Shown: piece by piece, positions 35,669-44,790 of the stretch
How the letters are laid out: each line of letters opens with the position of its first letter
How positions within the stretch are numbered: the stretch's first letter is position 1
Assembly (NCBI GenBank): GCA_902579215.1
Contig: CACHGH010000003.1
Location: forward strand, 1-64,000
DNA length: 64,000 bases
Direction of reading: 5' to 3'
Source of the DNA: an uncultured Pelagibacteraceae bacterium
Lineage (GTDB): Bacteria; Pseudomonadota; Alphaproteobacteria; Pelagibacterales; Pelagibacteraceae
The notes under the pieces: model-generated
The model's input: only the letters and a program-made list of their open reading frames with translations
Database searches by the model: none
What the model was told of the DNA's origin: nothing
Made by a program: the position numbers and the translations under genes

Positions 35669-35708
35669 GTATAGCACATCGTATAGCACGACTTTTTAAA
35701 TTGTGCTA
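35669..35708. repeat. Tandem 12-mers and inverted half-site before the methyltransferase operon
   Basis: GTATAGCACATC (35669-35680) and GTATAGCACGAC (35681-35692) are head-to-tail copies with two differences, and GTGCTA at 35703-35708 is the inverse of their TAGCAC core. The cluster lies 12-51 bases upstream of the methyltransferase ATG, where a promoter is expected, so it may be an operator. It could equally be recombination-site arms left from acquisition of the operon. Confidence 0.6.
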
Positions 35709-35719
35709 AATTATTTTAA

Positions 35720-38401
35720 ATGTCTATTGTTGAAAATATTGAAACTAAATTAAAAAAAGTATTAGATAAAAATGACAAAGATAATTTTATTTATAATTTT
35801 TTAGAAGCCTACAATCAACCAAAATCTACTATTAAAAGAATTAAAGAAGGTGACTATAATTTATCTAAAAAAAAAGGTGAAATAATTTGGAAAAAAAAAA
35901 TATACTTTTATACAACACAACATGATGAAGATATTCATGATATTATAGATGAAATATCTAAAAATAAAATTATAGAAAAAAATAGGATAAGATTTCTTAT
36001 TGTTACAGACTTTAAAGATATTTTATCCGTAGATACAAAAACAAAGTCAACTCTAGATATTAAATTAAAAGAATTATTAAAAAATGTTGATTTTTTCTTA
36101 CCATTATGTGGTTTAGAAAAAGCAGAAGATATTATTGAAAATCAAGCAGATATAAAAGCTGCTTATAAAATGGGAAAATTATACGATTCCCTAATTAAAG
36201 ATAATATGAATTTTCTTGAAGGTAGTAGAGATAGGCATGGTTTAAACATTTTTTTTTCAAGATTGTTATTCTGCTTGTTTGCTGAGGATGCATATATTTT
36301 TGAAAAGCGCTTGTTTACAAAATCAATTATCTCTCATACTTCAGAAGACGGTAGTGATTTAGATTCATATCTTGAAAAATTATTTAAAGTATTAAAAACA
36401 AATAATAGATCTAATCTTCCAAATTATTTTAAATCATTCCCATATGTTAATGGTGGATTATTTAAAAATGATTATAAAATTCCTAAAATGTCGTTTGCAT
36501 CAAGAAAATTGTTAATTGAATGTGGTGATTTAGACTGGAATTCAATTAATCCAGATATTTTTGGATCTATGATGCAAGCGGTTGTTATTCATGGAGAAAG
36601 AAAAGAACTTGGCATGCATTACACGTCATTAACTAATATTTTAAGAGTAATAAAGCCATTATTTTTAAATGATTTATATGATGCTTTTTATGAGGCTGAC
36701 AATGATAAAAAAAAATTAAATAAAATATTACGTAAAATTTATAATATTAAAATTTTTGATCCTGCGTGTGGTTCTGGTAATTTTCTAGTTGTAGCTTTTA
36801 AAGAATTATACAGATTAGAAATTGAAATTTTAAAAAAATTAAGAGAAATAGATAATACTGAGTGGCTAATAACTCAGTCGGGTATAAAGTTATCCCAATT
36901 CTATGGGATTGAAGTTGATGATTATGCTCATGAGACGACCAAATTATCTTTATGGATAGCACAACACCAAATGCATAATATTTATGAGGATATCCTTAAT
37001 GAACATAGACCAACGTTACCCTTGTCTGAACCAGGAAATATAATTTGTAAAAATTCGACAGATGTTGATTGGTCAAATTTTTGTAAAAATGATCAAGAAT
37101 CTGAAATTTTTTTAATTGGAAATCCTCCATATTTAGGTCCAAAAAAACAAAAAATCACACATAAAAATGATATTAAAAGAGTATTTAATGAAAAAAAAGG
37201 AGCTAACATTCTAGATTATATATCTTGTTGGTTTATTTTAGGAGCAAAATATATCTCAAAAAATAATGCAAAACTTGCATTTGTTTCAACTACCTCAATT
37301 TTTCAGGGAGAACAAATTTCTATTTTATGGCCAAATATGTTTGAACTGGATATAGAAATATTTTTTACTTATAAAAGTTTTAATTGGACAAACAATGCAA
37401 AAAACAAGGCTGGTGTAGTTTGTACTATAATTGGATTAAAAAAAAAAAATAAAGGTAAAGATATAGAACAAAAAAGAATTTTTGAAGAAAATAAAATACA
37501 TACCGTAAAGTTTATAAATGCATATCTAAATGATGGACCAGATGTTATAGTTTTTAAATCTCGTTCATCAATTTCAAATTTACCAAAAATGTCTTTTGGA
37601 AATATGCCATTGGATGGGGGAAATTTAATATTATCTCATGATGAAAAAAATGAATTAATAAATGAAAATAAAAAGAATGAAAAATTTGTTAAATCTCTTA
37701 TGGGAGCTGAGGAGTATATTAACGGAAAAAAAAGATATTGTTTATGGATTGAAAAAAAGGATTTAGAAGAAGCTTTAAACTCAAAATTTATTAAAAATCG
37801 AGTAAATAGAGTAAAAAATTTTAGATTATCAAGTAAAGACAAAGGTACTCAAAAATTATCTTCAAGGCCATATCAATTTAGAGATTTAAATGTTGCGAAA
37901 AAAAATAGCATAATAATACCCAGACATACTTCAGAAAAAAGAGAGTTTTTAACTGTTGGTTTTTTGGATAAAAGTATAATTATCCCTGACTCAAGCCAGG
38001 TAATATATGATCCGCCATTTTATATATTTACAGTTTTATCTTCAAAATTACATTCTGACTGGGCTTCATTTGTGGGTGGCACACTTGGGTCAACTCCAAG
38101 ATATTCAATAATGCTTTGTTATAATACTTTCCCTTTCCCTAATATTAGTCAAGTTGAAAAAAACAATTTAGACGAACTGGGTTTTGAGTTAATTGATATA
38201 AGAGAAAAGTTTACAGAAAAAACATTAGCAGAATTGTATATGCCAAATAATATGCCTTTTGAGTTAAAAAAAATTCATACGAAAATTGATAGTTATATAG
38301 ATAAAATTTATGGAATTAATCCAAGTTTGGATAATATTAAAAAACTATATATACTTTTAAAGTTATATAAAAATAATAAAAAAGATAACTTTCTTGTTTA
38401 G
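35720..38401 (+). CDS. MmeI/Eco57I-like adenine-specific DNA methyltransferase
   Basis: 893-residue N6-adenine DNA methyltransferase. The S-adenosylmethionine motif I is FDPACGSGNFL (346-356) and the catalytic motif IV is GNPPY (467-471). Typical MmeI-class segments are NVDFFLPLCGLEKA (122-135) and GMHYTSLTNILRVIKPLFL (298-316); residues about 630-800 should be the target recognition domain. MmeI itself carries a PD-(D/E)xK nuclease in its first 150 residues; here the matching region (GDYNLSKKKGEIIWKKKI) has no E-x-K, so it looks methylation-only. It leads a three-gene operon with 3-base gaps. AT-rich like its surroundings. Confidence 0.9.
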   Translation: MSIVENIETKLKKVLDKNDKDNFIYNFLEAYNQPKSTIKRIKEGDYNLSKKKGEIIWKKKIYFYTTQHDEDIHDIIDEISKNKIIEKNRIRFLIVTDFKDILSVDTKTKSTLDIKLKELLKNVDFFLPLCGLEKAEDIIENQADIKAAYKMGKLYDSLIKDNMNFLEGSRDRHGLNIFFSRLLFCLFAEDAYIFEKRLFTKSIISHTSEDGSDLDSYLEKLFKVLKTNNRSNLPNYFKSFPYVNGGLFKNDYKIPKMSFASRKLLIECGDLDWNSINPDIFGSMMQAVVIHGERKELGMHYTSLTNILRVIKPLFLNDLYDAFYEADNDKKKLNKILRKIYNIKIFDPACGSGNFLVVAFKELYRLEIEILKKLREIDNTEWLITQSGIKLSQFYGIEVDDYAHETTKLSLWIAQHQMHNIYEDILNEHRPTLPLSEPGNIICKNSTDVDWSNFCKNDQESEIFLIGNPPYLGPKKQKITHKNDIKRVFNEKKGANILDYISCWFILGAKYISKNNAKLAFVSTTSIFQGEQISILWPNMFELDIEIFFTYKSFNWTNNAKNKAGVVCTIIGLKKKNKGKDIEQKRIFEENKIHTVKFINAYLNDGPDVIVFKSRSSISNLPKMSFGNMPLDGGNLILSHDEKNELINENKKNEKFVKSLMGAEEYINGKKRYCLWIEKKDLEEALNSKFIKNRVNRVKNFRLSSKDKGTQKLSSRPYQFRDLNVAKKNSIIIPRHTSEKREFLTVGFLDKSIIIPDSSQVIYDPPFYIFTVLSSKLHSDWASFVGGTLGSTPRYSIMLCYNTFPFPNISQVEKNNLDELGFELIDIREKFTEKTLAELYMPNNMPFELKKIHTKIDSYIDKIYGINPSLDNIKKLYILLKLYKNNKKDNFLV

Positions 38402-38404
38402 AAA

Positions 38405-40324
38405 ATGACTAATTTTATAGATGTAGAATATCAGCAAACTGGAAAAAGTCTCCAAACAAACAAATACGGTATGAGAGAAATGCAAGCAAGAGCATTTGAA
38501 AGTAAAGACTCTCAATATCTTTTGCTAAAAGCTCCTCCTGCCTCAGGAAAGTCAAGAGCATTAATGTTTTTAGGATTAGACAAACTTTATAATCAAGGAC
38601 TTAAAAAAGTAATAGTTGCAGTTCCTGAAAAAGTTATTGGTTCCTCATTCGAGAGGGTAAAACTTACAGAGAGTGGTTTTTTTGCGGACTGGGATTATAA
38701 TGAAGATTATAATTTATGTACTCCAGGAGGAGACGATAGAAAGGTAAGGGCTTTTAGAAATTTTATTGAGGATAAAAAAGAAACAATATTAATCTGTACA
38801 CATGCAACACTAAGATTTGCGTTCAATCAGTTAAAGATTTCGTCTTTTGATGATACTTTACTAGCTATTGACGAGTTTCATCATGTTTCTGCAGCAATAG
38901 AAAATAGATTAGGTGAGGTTTTAAATACAGTAATGTCAAAATCAAATGCGCATGTTATAGCAATGACAGGCTCGTATTTTAGAGGAGACAGTTTGCCAGT
39001 TTTACTTCCTGAGGACGAAATCAAATTTACAAAAGTTACATACAACTATTATGAACAATTAAATGGTTATAAATTTTTAAAGTCACTTGGAATAGGATAT
39101 CATTTTTACCAAGGAAGATACTTGTCAGCTATATCAAAAGTTCTTGATACTGATCAAAAAACAATACTTCATATTCCAAATGTAAATGCAGGAGAATCTA
39201 CAAAAGATAAGCATAAGGAGGTTGATACTATTTTGGATATTATTGGAACTGTTGAAAAACAAGATTCAAAAACAGGAGTTATATTTGTCAAAAGAAAATT
39301 GGACGGTAAAATTATAAAAGTTGCAGATTTAGTTAACGATAATCAAAAAGATAGGGATAAAATTGTAAACTATCTAAGATCTCTAAAGAATGTTGATGAT
39401 ATAGATATAATCATAGCATTGGGCATGGCAAAAGAAGGTTTTGATTGGCCATATTGTGAACACGCTCTTACAGTTGGATATAGAGGATCTTTAACAGAAA
39501 TTATTCAAATTATAGGAAGAGCCACTAGAGATAGTTCAAATAAAACTCACTCTCAATTTACAAACTTAATCGCTCAACCCGATGTAGCTGACAGTGAAGT
39601 TAAACTATCGGTAAATAATATGTTAAAAGCAATAACAGCATCCCTATTAATGGAACAAGTATTGGCACCACATGTAAATTTTAAATCTAAACACAAGGGA
39701 GAAATTCATGAGCCTGGGACCATTTCAGTAGGAGGTTTTAAAGAACCAAGTTCAAAAAAAGTCAAACAAATAATTGAAAGTGATCTCAACGACTTAAAAG
39801 CTTCAATTCTTCAAGATGACAATATGCTTAAAGCCATGCCAGGAAATGTTGAACCAGAAGTAATGAACCAAGTTTTGATTCCAAAAATAATTCAAGAAAA
39901 ATATCCTGAGTTAACAAAAGATGAGGTGGAAGAAATTCGACAACATGTTTTAGTAGACTCAACAATTAAAAATGGAGAGATTAAGCATGTCGGTGATAAA
40001 AGATTTGTTAGAATGGCTGATAAATTTATTAATATTGACGATCTTCATATAGATCTTATTGATAAAATAAATCCATTTCAAAAAGCTTTTGAAGTATTGT
40101 CAAAAAGCATAAATAAAAGTTTATTAAAAGTTATAGGTGATACGATTGAGTCTCAAAAAATTTTGATGACAGAAGAAGAGGCTGTTATTTTATATAAAGA
40201 AAAGATTGGTAAATTCATTAATAAATATGGTAGAGAACCAAAAATAAGTTCGGTAGATCCTCTTGAAAGAAGAATGGCCGAAGCAATAATTTTTCTAAAA
40301 AATAAAAAACGTCAAAAAAGTTAA
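38405..40324 (+). CDS. Superfamily 2 DEAD/DEAH-type helicase, restriction-like
   Basis: 639-residue ATP-dependent helicase or translocase. Walker A is KAPPASGKS (42-50), Walker B IDEFHH (155-160), motif III MTGS (187-190), and the second RecA domain carries MAKEGFDWPYCEH (341-353) and motif VI IIQIIGRATRD (366-376). This resembles type I/III restriction translocases and UvrB/SNF2-like SF2 proteins rather than RNA helicases. No nuclease motif was seen in its C-terminal 250 residues. Residues about 601-631 (KFINKYGREPKISSVDP) form a small module shared with the next gene. Three bases follow the methyltransferase stop. Confidence 0.88.
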   Translation: MTNFIDVEYQQTGKSLQTNKYGMREMQARAFESKDSQYLLLKAPPASGKSRALMFLGLDKLYNQGLKKVIVAVPEKVIGSSFERVKLTESGFFADWDYNEDYNLCTPGGDDRKVRAFRNFIEDKKETILICTHATLRFAFNQLKISSFDDTLLAIDEFHHVSAAIENRLGEVLNTVMSKSNAHVIAMTGSYFRGDSLPVLLPEDEIKFTKVTYNYYEQLNGYKFLKSLGIGYHFYQGRYLSAISKVLDTDQKTILHIPNVNAGESTKDKHKEVDTILDIIGTVEKQDSKTGVIFVKRKLDGKIIKVADLVNDNQKDRDKIVNYLRSLKNVDDIDIIIALGMAKEGFDWPYCEHALTVGYRGSLTEIIQIIGRATRDSSNKTHSQFTNLIAQPDVADSEVKLSVNNMLKAITASLLMEQVLAPHVNFKSKHKGEIHEPGTISVGGFKEPSSKKVKQIIESDLNDLKASILQDDNMLKAMPGNVEPEVMNQVLIPKIIQEKYPELTKDEVEEIRQHVLVDSTIKNGEIKHVGDKRFVRMADKFINIDDLHIDLIDKINPFQKAFEVLSKSINKSLLKVIGDTIESQKILMTEEEAVILYKEKIGKFINKYGREPKISSVDPLERRMAEAIIFLKNKKRQKS

Positions 40325-40327
40325 TAT

Positions 40328-41518
40328 ATGATCAATTTTAAACAAGAACTAAGTAAAATCTTAGAAGAAGATCCCTTAGGTATATTAAAAATACAAGTTG
40401 CTCAAACTATAAGCCCAGATCAAAGGTTAAAAGATTCTTTTGAAGAAATAAATAAATTTGTAGACGAATTTGGTATTGAGCCAAAAAAGTCTAATAATAT
40501 TAATGAAAGGAAATTATTTAGTAGACTTTTTGAATTGAGGAAAGATTTTGAAAAAGCAAGCATTCTAAAAAATTTTGATAAACATAACTTATTAAAAAAT
40601 GTCAAAGAGCCTAAAACAGTAGATGATGTTTTAGAAAATGATTATCTTGGATTATTAAGTGATGAAAACGAAGATATATTCAACATAAGAAATATTCCAA
40701 AAATTAAATCAAAAACAGACTTTGTTGCTAGAAGAAAACCATGTAAAAATTTTCATAAATTTGAAGATCAATTCAAGATAGTTCAGAAGGAAATTACATC
40801 TGGAAAAAGAAAGATTTTAGTTTTTAAAGATAATCATTGCAAAGAAGGTGGATATTATATTTTAGATGGTATTTTACTTTTTTTAGAAAAAATTGAAGGA
40901 AAAAACATTAAAAGATTTAATGATAAAAGTCAGGGAACAAGAAAGAGAGATGATCCAAGAACAAGATGTATTTTTGAAAATGGAATGGAATCAAATATGT
41001 ACTTACGGTCACTTCAAAAAGAACTATATAATAACGGAAGTACAGTAATTAGAAGTAACGATGAATCTTTAAAAGAATTTGATGAAAACTTAGGTGGAAT
41101 CAATAAAGAAGACAAACTATCAGGCCATATATATGTATTATCATCTTTAAGTAATAAACCCGAAATACAGGTTATTAAAGACTTATATAAAATTGGTTAC
41201 TGCACTACATCCGTTGAAGAAAGAACAAAAGGTGCTGAAAATGATCCCACTTATTTAATGTCACCTGTTAAAATTGTTTCTAGCTACAAAGTTTTTAATT
41301 TAAATCCACAAAAATTTGAAAATTTAATACATACTTTTTTTCAAGAAAAATGTTTAAACATAAAAATAGCAGATAGAAATGGAAAGAATATTCAACCTAA
41401 AGAATGGTATGTTATTCCTATTAAAATTATTGAAAGAGTTATTCAACTAATAATTAGTGGTGAAATTATCAAATTTAAATATGACGCAAAAAATGAAGAA
41501 CTTGTAAAATTTGATTAA
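40328..41518 (+). CDS. GIY-YIG nuclease (T5orf172/MUG113-like) paired with the helicase
   Basis: 396 residues. The C-terminal domain is a GIY-YIG nuclease: GHIYVLSS (266-273), YKIGYCTTSVEERT (287-300) with the catalytic tyrosine and arginine positions, then ENLIHTFF with the metal-binding glutamate (about 331) and EWYVIP (359-364). This pattern is that of the T5orf172/MUG113 branch. The N-terminal part (42-72) has NKFVDEFGIEPKKSNN, similar to the helicase C terminus. The middle (about 130-250) is unrecognised and rich in lysine. With the methyltransferase and helicase it would make a restriction-like set in which this gene supplies cleavage. Confidence 0.85.
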   Translation: MINFKQELSKILEEDPLGILKIQVAQTISPDQRLKDSFEEINKFVDEFGIEPKKSNNINERKLFSRLFELRKDFEKASILKNFDKHNLLKNVKEPKTVDDVLENDYLGLLSDENEDIFNIRNIPKIKSKTDFVARRKPCKNFHKFEDQFKIVQKEITSGKRKILVFKDNHCKEGGYYILDGILLFLEKIEGKNIKRFNDKSQGTRKRDDPRTRCIFENGMESNMYLRSLQKELYNNGSTVIRSNDESLKEFDENLGGINKEDKLSGHIYVLSSLSNKPEIQVIKDLYKIGYCTTSVEERTKGAENDPTYLMSPVKIVSSYKVFNLNPQKFENLIHTFFQEKCLNIKIADRNGKNIQPKEWYVIPIKIIERVIQLIISGEIIKFKYDAKNEELVKFD

Positions 41519-41677
41519 GCAAATTTAGACCATATTTTTTTATTAGATAAAATTAGTGATTTACGAATTAATTATATTTGGAGTAATTCCCATTTATATT
41601 TATAAAAAAATTAAAAAAATCATTATAAAAACATATTTTAGTCCTAATAAAACCAACTAGTTATGTTCTAAAATATA

Positions 41678-42280
41678 ATGCGATTGTTTTGGTTTATTTC
41701 TCTCCATTTAATTGTATTTTTAATATTAATCTCTTCATATTCTTACGCAGAGGATAAAATATTTACCTGTAAACCAATTATGGCAAGCGTTCAGTTAAAA
41801 AATGGAGAATATTATTTTGAAACAGTTGATGATGAAAAAATTCCTCTGATAAATAAATTAACAGTATCACAATTTTTAATTGATAATAACGATGTATTTT
41901 ACAAAAACAATAAAAATAGAAAATTTGAACAACTTATTTCTATAAATCACTTTGACAGTTTAGATTTAAACAATGAACAGTCTAATATTTTTAAAAAAAT
42001 TTGGGATGTTTTTTTAGAATGGGATCAAATGTTAAATCTTAAAAATTTTAAAACTTTTATTTATCCTTACAAATCATTTGATGATAATGGTGATTATTAT
42101 CTATCTATGAAGCGAATAAGTATACATGAAGAAAATTACAGAACATCTGAGATAACTGTACCTGTACCTTTTGCAGAAGATAAGCCATCCTATTTCATTG
42201 AAAGATCTTGTGAGGGAGAAAATGAAAAGGAACCAATTCAGTATTTCTTCGAAAAATCAATTAATAGAAAACTTTCTTAA
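41678..42280 (+). CDS. Secreted hypothetical protein
   Basis: 200-residue protein with a signal peptide (MRLFWFISLHLIVFLILISS then YSYAED, cleavage about residue 25). The mature part is acidic and has two or three cysteines (FTCKPIM, RSCEGEN). No family was recognised. A TATAAT hexamer overlaps the ATG and there is no ribosome binding site. The 159-base stretch before it (41519-41677) shows no gene or clear repeat. It may be the first core gene after the accessory operon or the last of the inserted block. Confidence 0.7.
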   Translation: MRLFWFISLHLIVFLILISSYSYAEDKIFTCKPIMASVQLKNGEYYFETVDDEKIPLINKLTVSQFLIDNNDVFYKNNKNRKFEQLISINHFDSLDLNNEQSNIFKKIWDVFLEWDQMLNLKNFKTFIYPYKSFDDNGDYYLSMKRISIHEENYRTSEITVPVPFAEDKPSYFIERSCEGENEKEPIQYFFEKSINRKLS

Positions 42281-42334
42281 GTTAAATTAAAAAAAATATT
42301 GTTTAATTATTAAAAAAAATTTATCCTATAAAAT

Positions 42335-42754
42335 ATGGCAAGATCATATTTTCTACTTAAATCTGAACCTAATGTATGGTCTATATATCAACAAAAAAAA
42401 GCAGGATTAAAAGGTGTGTCTTGGGATGGAGTTAGAAACTATCAAGCTGCAAATAATTTAAAAAAGATGAAAAAAGGTGATCTTTGTTTTTTTTATCACT
42501 CAAATATAGGAAAAGAAATTGTTGGTATTGTAGAAATAGTAAAGCCAGCGTTTTTAGATATAACAGATAAAAAAAAAAAATTTGTCGCTGTACAAGTTAA
42601 GTTTAAAAAAATGTTAAATAAACCTGTTCCACTTGTAAATATTAAAAAAAATAAAGATTTAATTCATTTATCACTAGTAAAACAAAGCAGGTTATCAGTA
42701 ATTTCCATAGATTCTAAAAGCTGGAAAATCATAAACAAGATGGGTAATATCTAA
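42335..42754 (+). CDS. EVE domain-containing protein
   Basis: 139-residue single EVE domain (PUA-like fold). [18 protein letters not shown] at the start, [19 protein letters not shown] and [20 protein letters not shown] are the characteristic pieces. Relatives bind modified cytosines or modified RNA. In alphaproteobacteria the gene commonly stands near acs, as here, so it is probably housekeeping and not part of the upstream defence operon, though its reader role fits either. Confidence 0.92.
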   Translation: MARSYFLLKSEPNVWSIYQQKKAGLKGVSWDGVRNYQAANNLKKMKKGDLCFFYHSNIGKEIVGIVEIVKPAFLDITDKKKKFVAVQVKFKKMLNKPVPLVNIKKNKDLIHLSLVKQSRLSVISIDSKSWKIINKMGNI

Positions 42755-42765
42755 AAAAAATTATC

Positions 42766-44790
42766 ATGACAAAAAGAAAAAAAAGAAAAACTGTTAAAAG
42801 AAAAAAAAGAACTCTAAGAAAATTTAAAAAGAAAACTAAAAAAAAACTAGAGAGTAACGAACTTATAGTTAAAACTAAAAAAGAATGGATTAATAAAGCT
42901 TTTATTAACAAAAGTGAATATGAAAAAAAATATAAAAAATCACTAAAAAATAATGAGGAATTTTGGAGAAAAGAAGGAAAAAGAATTACATGGATTAAAC
43001 CATATAAAAAAATTAAAAATGTTAGGTACAGTAAAGAAGATGTTCATATCAAATGGTACGAAGATGGGACATTAAATGCATCTGCAAATTGCATTGATAG
43101 ACACTTAAAAAAAAATAAAGATAAGACTGCTATAATTTGGGTTGGTGATGATCCAAAAGTTCAAAAAAAAATAACTTACAAACAACTGCACCAGGAAGTT
43201 TCTAAAACTGCTAACGCTTTAAAAGAATTAGGTATTAAAAAAGGTGACAGAGTTACAATTTATTTAACAATGATACCTGAATTAGCTTATACAATGCTTG
43301 CATGTGCAAGAATAGGAGCTGTACACTCAATTATTTTTGGAGGATTTTCTGCTGAAAGTATAGCTGGAAGAATTAACGACTGTAAATCAGACTATGTAAT
43401 AACAGCTGATGAAGGTGTTAGGGGTGGAAAAACAATTCCCCTAAAAGCTACTACGGATGAAGCTTTAATTAATTGCCCAAATGTAAAAAAATGTATTGTT
43501 GTTAAAAGAACTGGAAATTTTATAAACTGGAATCCCGGGAGAGATGTTTGGTATCATGAAATAACAAAAAAAGTCTCTTCTAATTGTGAACCAGAAGAAA
43601 TGAGCGCTGAAGATCCTCTATTTATCTTATATACATCTGGTTCAACAGGAAAACCAAAAGGTGTTTTGCATACAACTGGGGGCTATATGGTTTATGCATC
43701 AATGACACATCAATATATTTTTAATTATAAACAAAAAGATATTTATTTTTGTACTGCAGATATTGGATGGATTACTGGACATAGTTATATCATTTATGGG
43801 CCTCTCTCAAATGCAGCAACGACCATAATGTTTGAAGGGATACCAACTTATCCTGACTTTTCTAGATGGTGGCAAATAGTTGATAAATACAAAGTAAATA
43901 TTTTTTATACTGCTCCAACTGCTATAAGAGCTTTAATGAGAGAAGGTGATGGTCCTGTAAAAAAAACATCAAGAAAATCTCTAAAAATATTAGGAACTGT
44001 TGGAGAGCCAATTAACCCAGAGGCTTGGCAATGGTACTATAAAACTGTCGGTGACTCTAAATGTCCTATTGTGGATACTTGGTGGCAAACAGAAACAGGA
44101 GGTATATTAATTAGTCCACAAACAGGGGCCATTGATTTAAAACCTGGGTCTGCAACTAAACCATTTTATGGAATAAAACCAGTTATAGTCGATAAAGATG
44201 GTAAGGTCTTAAAAGGAGAAGCGCAGGGAAGACTCTGTATTGCTCAATCATGGCCTGGCCAAATGAGAACGGTTTATGGAGATCATCAAAGATTTATAGA
44301 TACTTACTTTTCACAATTTGATGGAAAATATTTTACAGGTGATGGATGTCGTAGGGATAAAGATGGTTATTATTGGATAACAGGGAGAGTAGACGATGTA
44401 ATTATAGTTTCAGGTCATAATTTAGGAACTGCTGAAATTGAAAGTGCATTTGTGGCTCATTCAAAAGTAGCAGAAGCTGCTGTTGTAGGTTTTCCTCATG
44501 ATATAAAAGGTAATGGTTTATATTGTTATGTAACTCTTAATGCTGGTGAAAAAGAAGATGGAGAATTAGAAAGAGATCTTAAACACTGGGTAAGAAGACA
44601 AATAGGCCCAATTGCAACACCAGACTTTATACAGTTTGCACCTGGTTTGCCCAAGACAAGATCTGGAAAAATTATGAGAAGAATTTTAAGAAAGATAGCT
44701 GCAAATGAACATGATCAACTAGGTGATACAACTACTTTGGCTGATCCTAGTGTTGTTAAGAGCTTAGTAGATAATAGAAAAAATACTTAA
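42766..44790 (+). CDS. acs: Acetyl-CoA synthetase with Lys/Arg-rich N-terminal extension
   Basis: Activates acetate to acetyl-CoA through acetyl-AMP. 674 residues. Core motifs: [11 protein letters not shown] (AMP-binding P-loop), [33 protein letters not shown] and the acetylation-site lysine in [10 protein letters not shown]. The conserved start of the family (EEWIN... [14 protein letters not shown]) begins only near residue 37; before it is a stretch of mostly Lys and Arg ([20 protein letters not shown]). No alternative start lies between. With the symporter downstream it forms an acetate use module. Confidence 0.95.
   Translation: MTKRKKRKTVKRKKRTLRKFKKKTKKKLESNELIVKTKKEWINKAFINKSEYEKKYKKSLKNNEEFWRKEGKRITWIKPYKKIKNVRYSKEDVHIKWYEDGTLNASANCIDRHLKKNKDKTAIIWVGDDPKVQKKITYKQLHQEVSKTANALKELGIKKGDRVTIYLTMIPELAYTMLACARIGAVHSIIFGGFSAESIAGRINDCKSDYVITADEGVRGGKTIPLKATTDEALINCPNVKKCIVVKRTGNFINWNPGRDVWYHEITKKVSSNCEPEEMSAEDPLFILYTSGSTGKPKGVLHTTGGYMVYASMTHQYIFNYKQKDIYFCTADIGWITGHSYIIYGPLSNAATTIMFEGIPTYPDFSRWWQIVDKYKVNIFYTAPTAIRALMREGDGPVKKTSRKSLKILGTVGEPINPEAWQWYYKTVGDSKCPIVDTWWQTETGGILISPQTGAIDLKPGSATKPFYGIKPVIVDKDGKVLKGEAQGRLCIAQSWPGQMRTVYGDHQRFIDTYFSQFDGKYFTGDGCRRDKDGYYWITGRVDDVIIVSGHNLGTAEIESAFVAHSKVAEAAVVGFPHDIKGNGLYCYVTLNAGEKEDGELERDLKHWVRRQIGPIATPDFIQFAPGLPKTRSGKIMRRILRKIAANEHDQLGDTTTLADPSVVKSLVDNRKNT

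Noticed and set aside
38405..40324. Helicase as a housekeeping repair or RNA helicase
   Set aside because: Motifs and the tight operon with a methyltransferase and a GIY-YIG nuclease fit a restriction-type translocase better; no RNA-helicase signature was seen.
41519..41677. Attachment-site repeat at the right end of the defence operon
   Set aside because: No copy of the GTATAGCAC repeat or of the tsaD 3' end was found there.
42335..42754. EVE protein as fourth member of the defence operon
   Set aside because: A separate gene and 159- and 54-base gaps lie between, and EVE next to acs is common in alphaproteobacteria without any defence genes.
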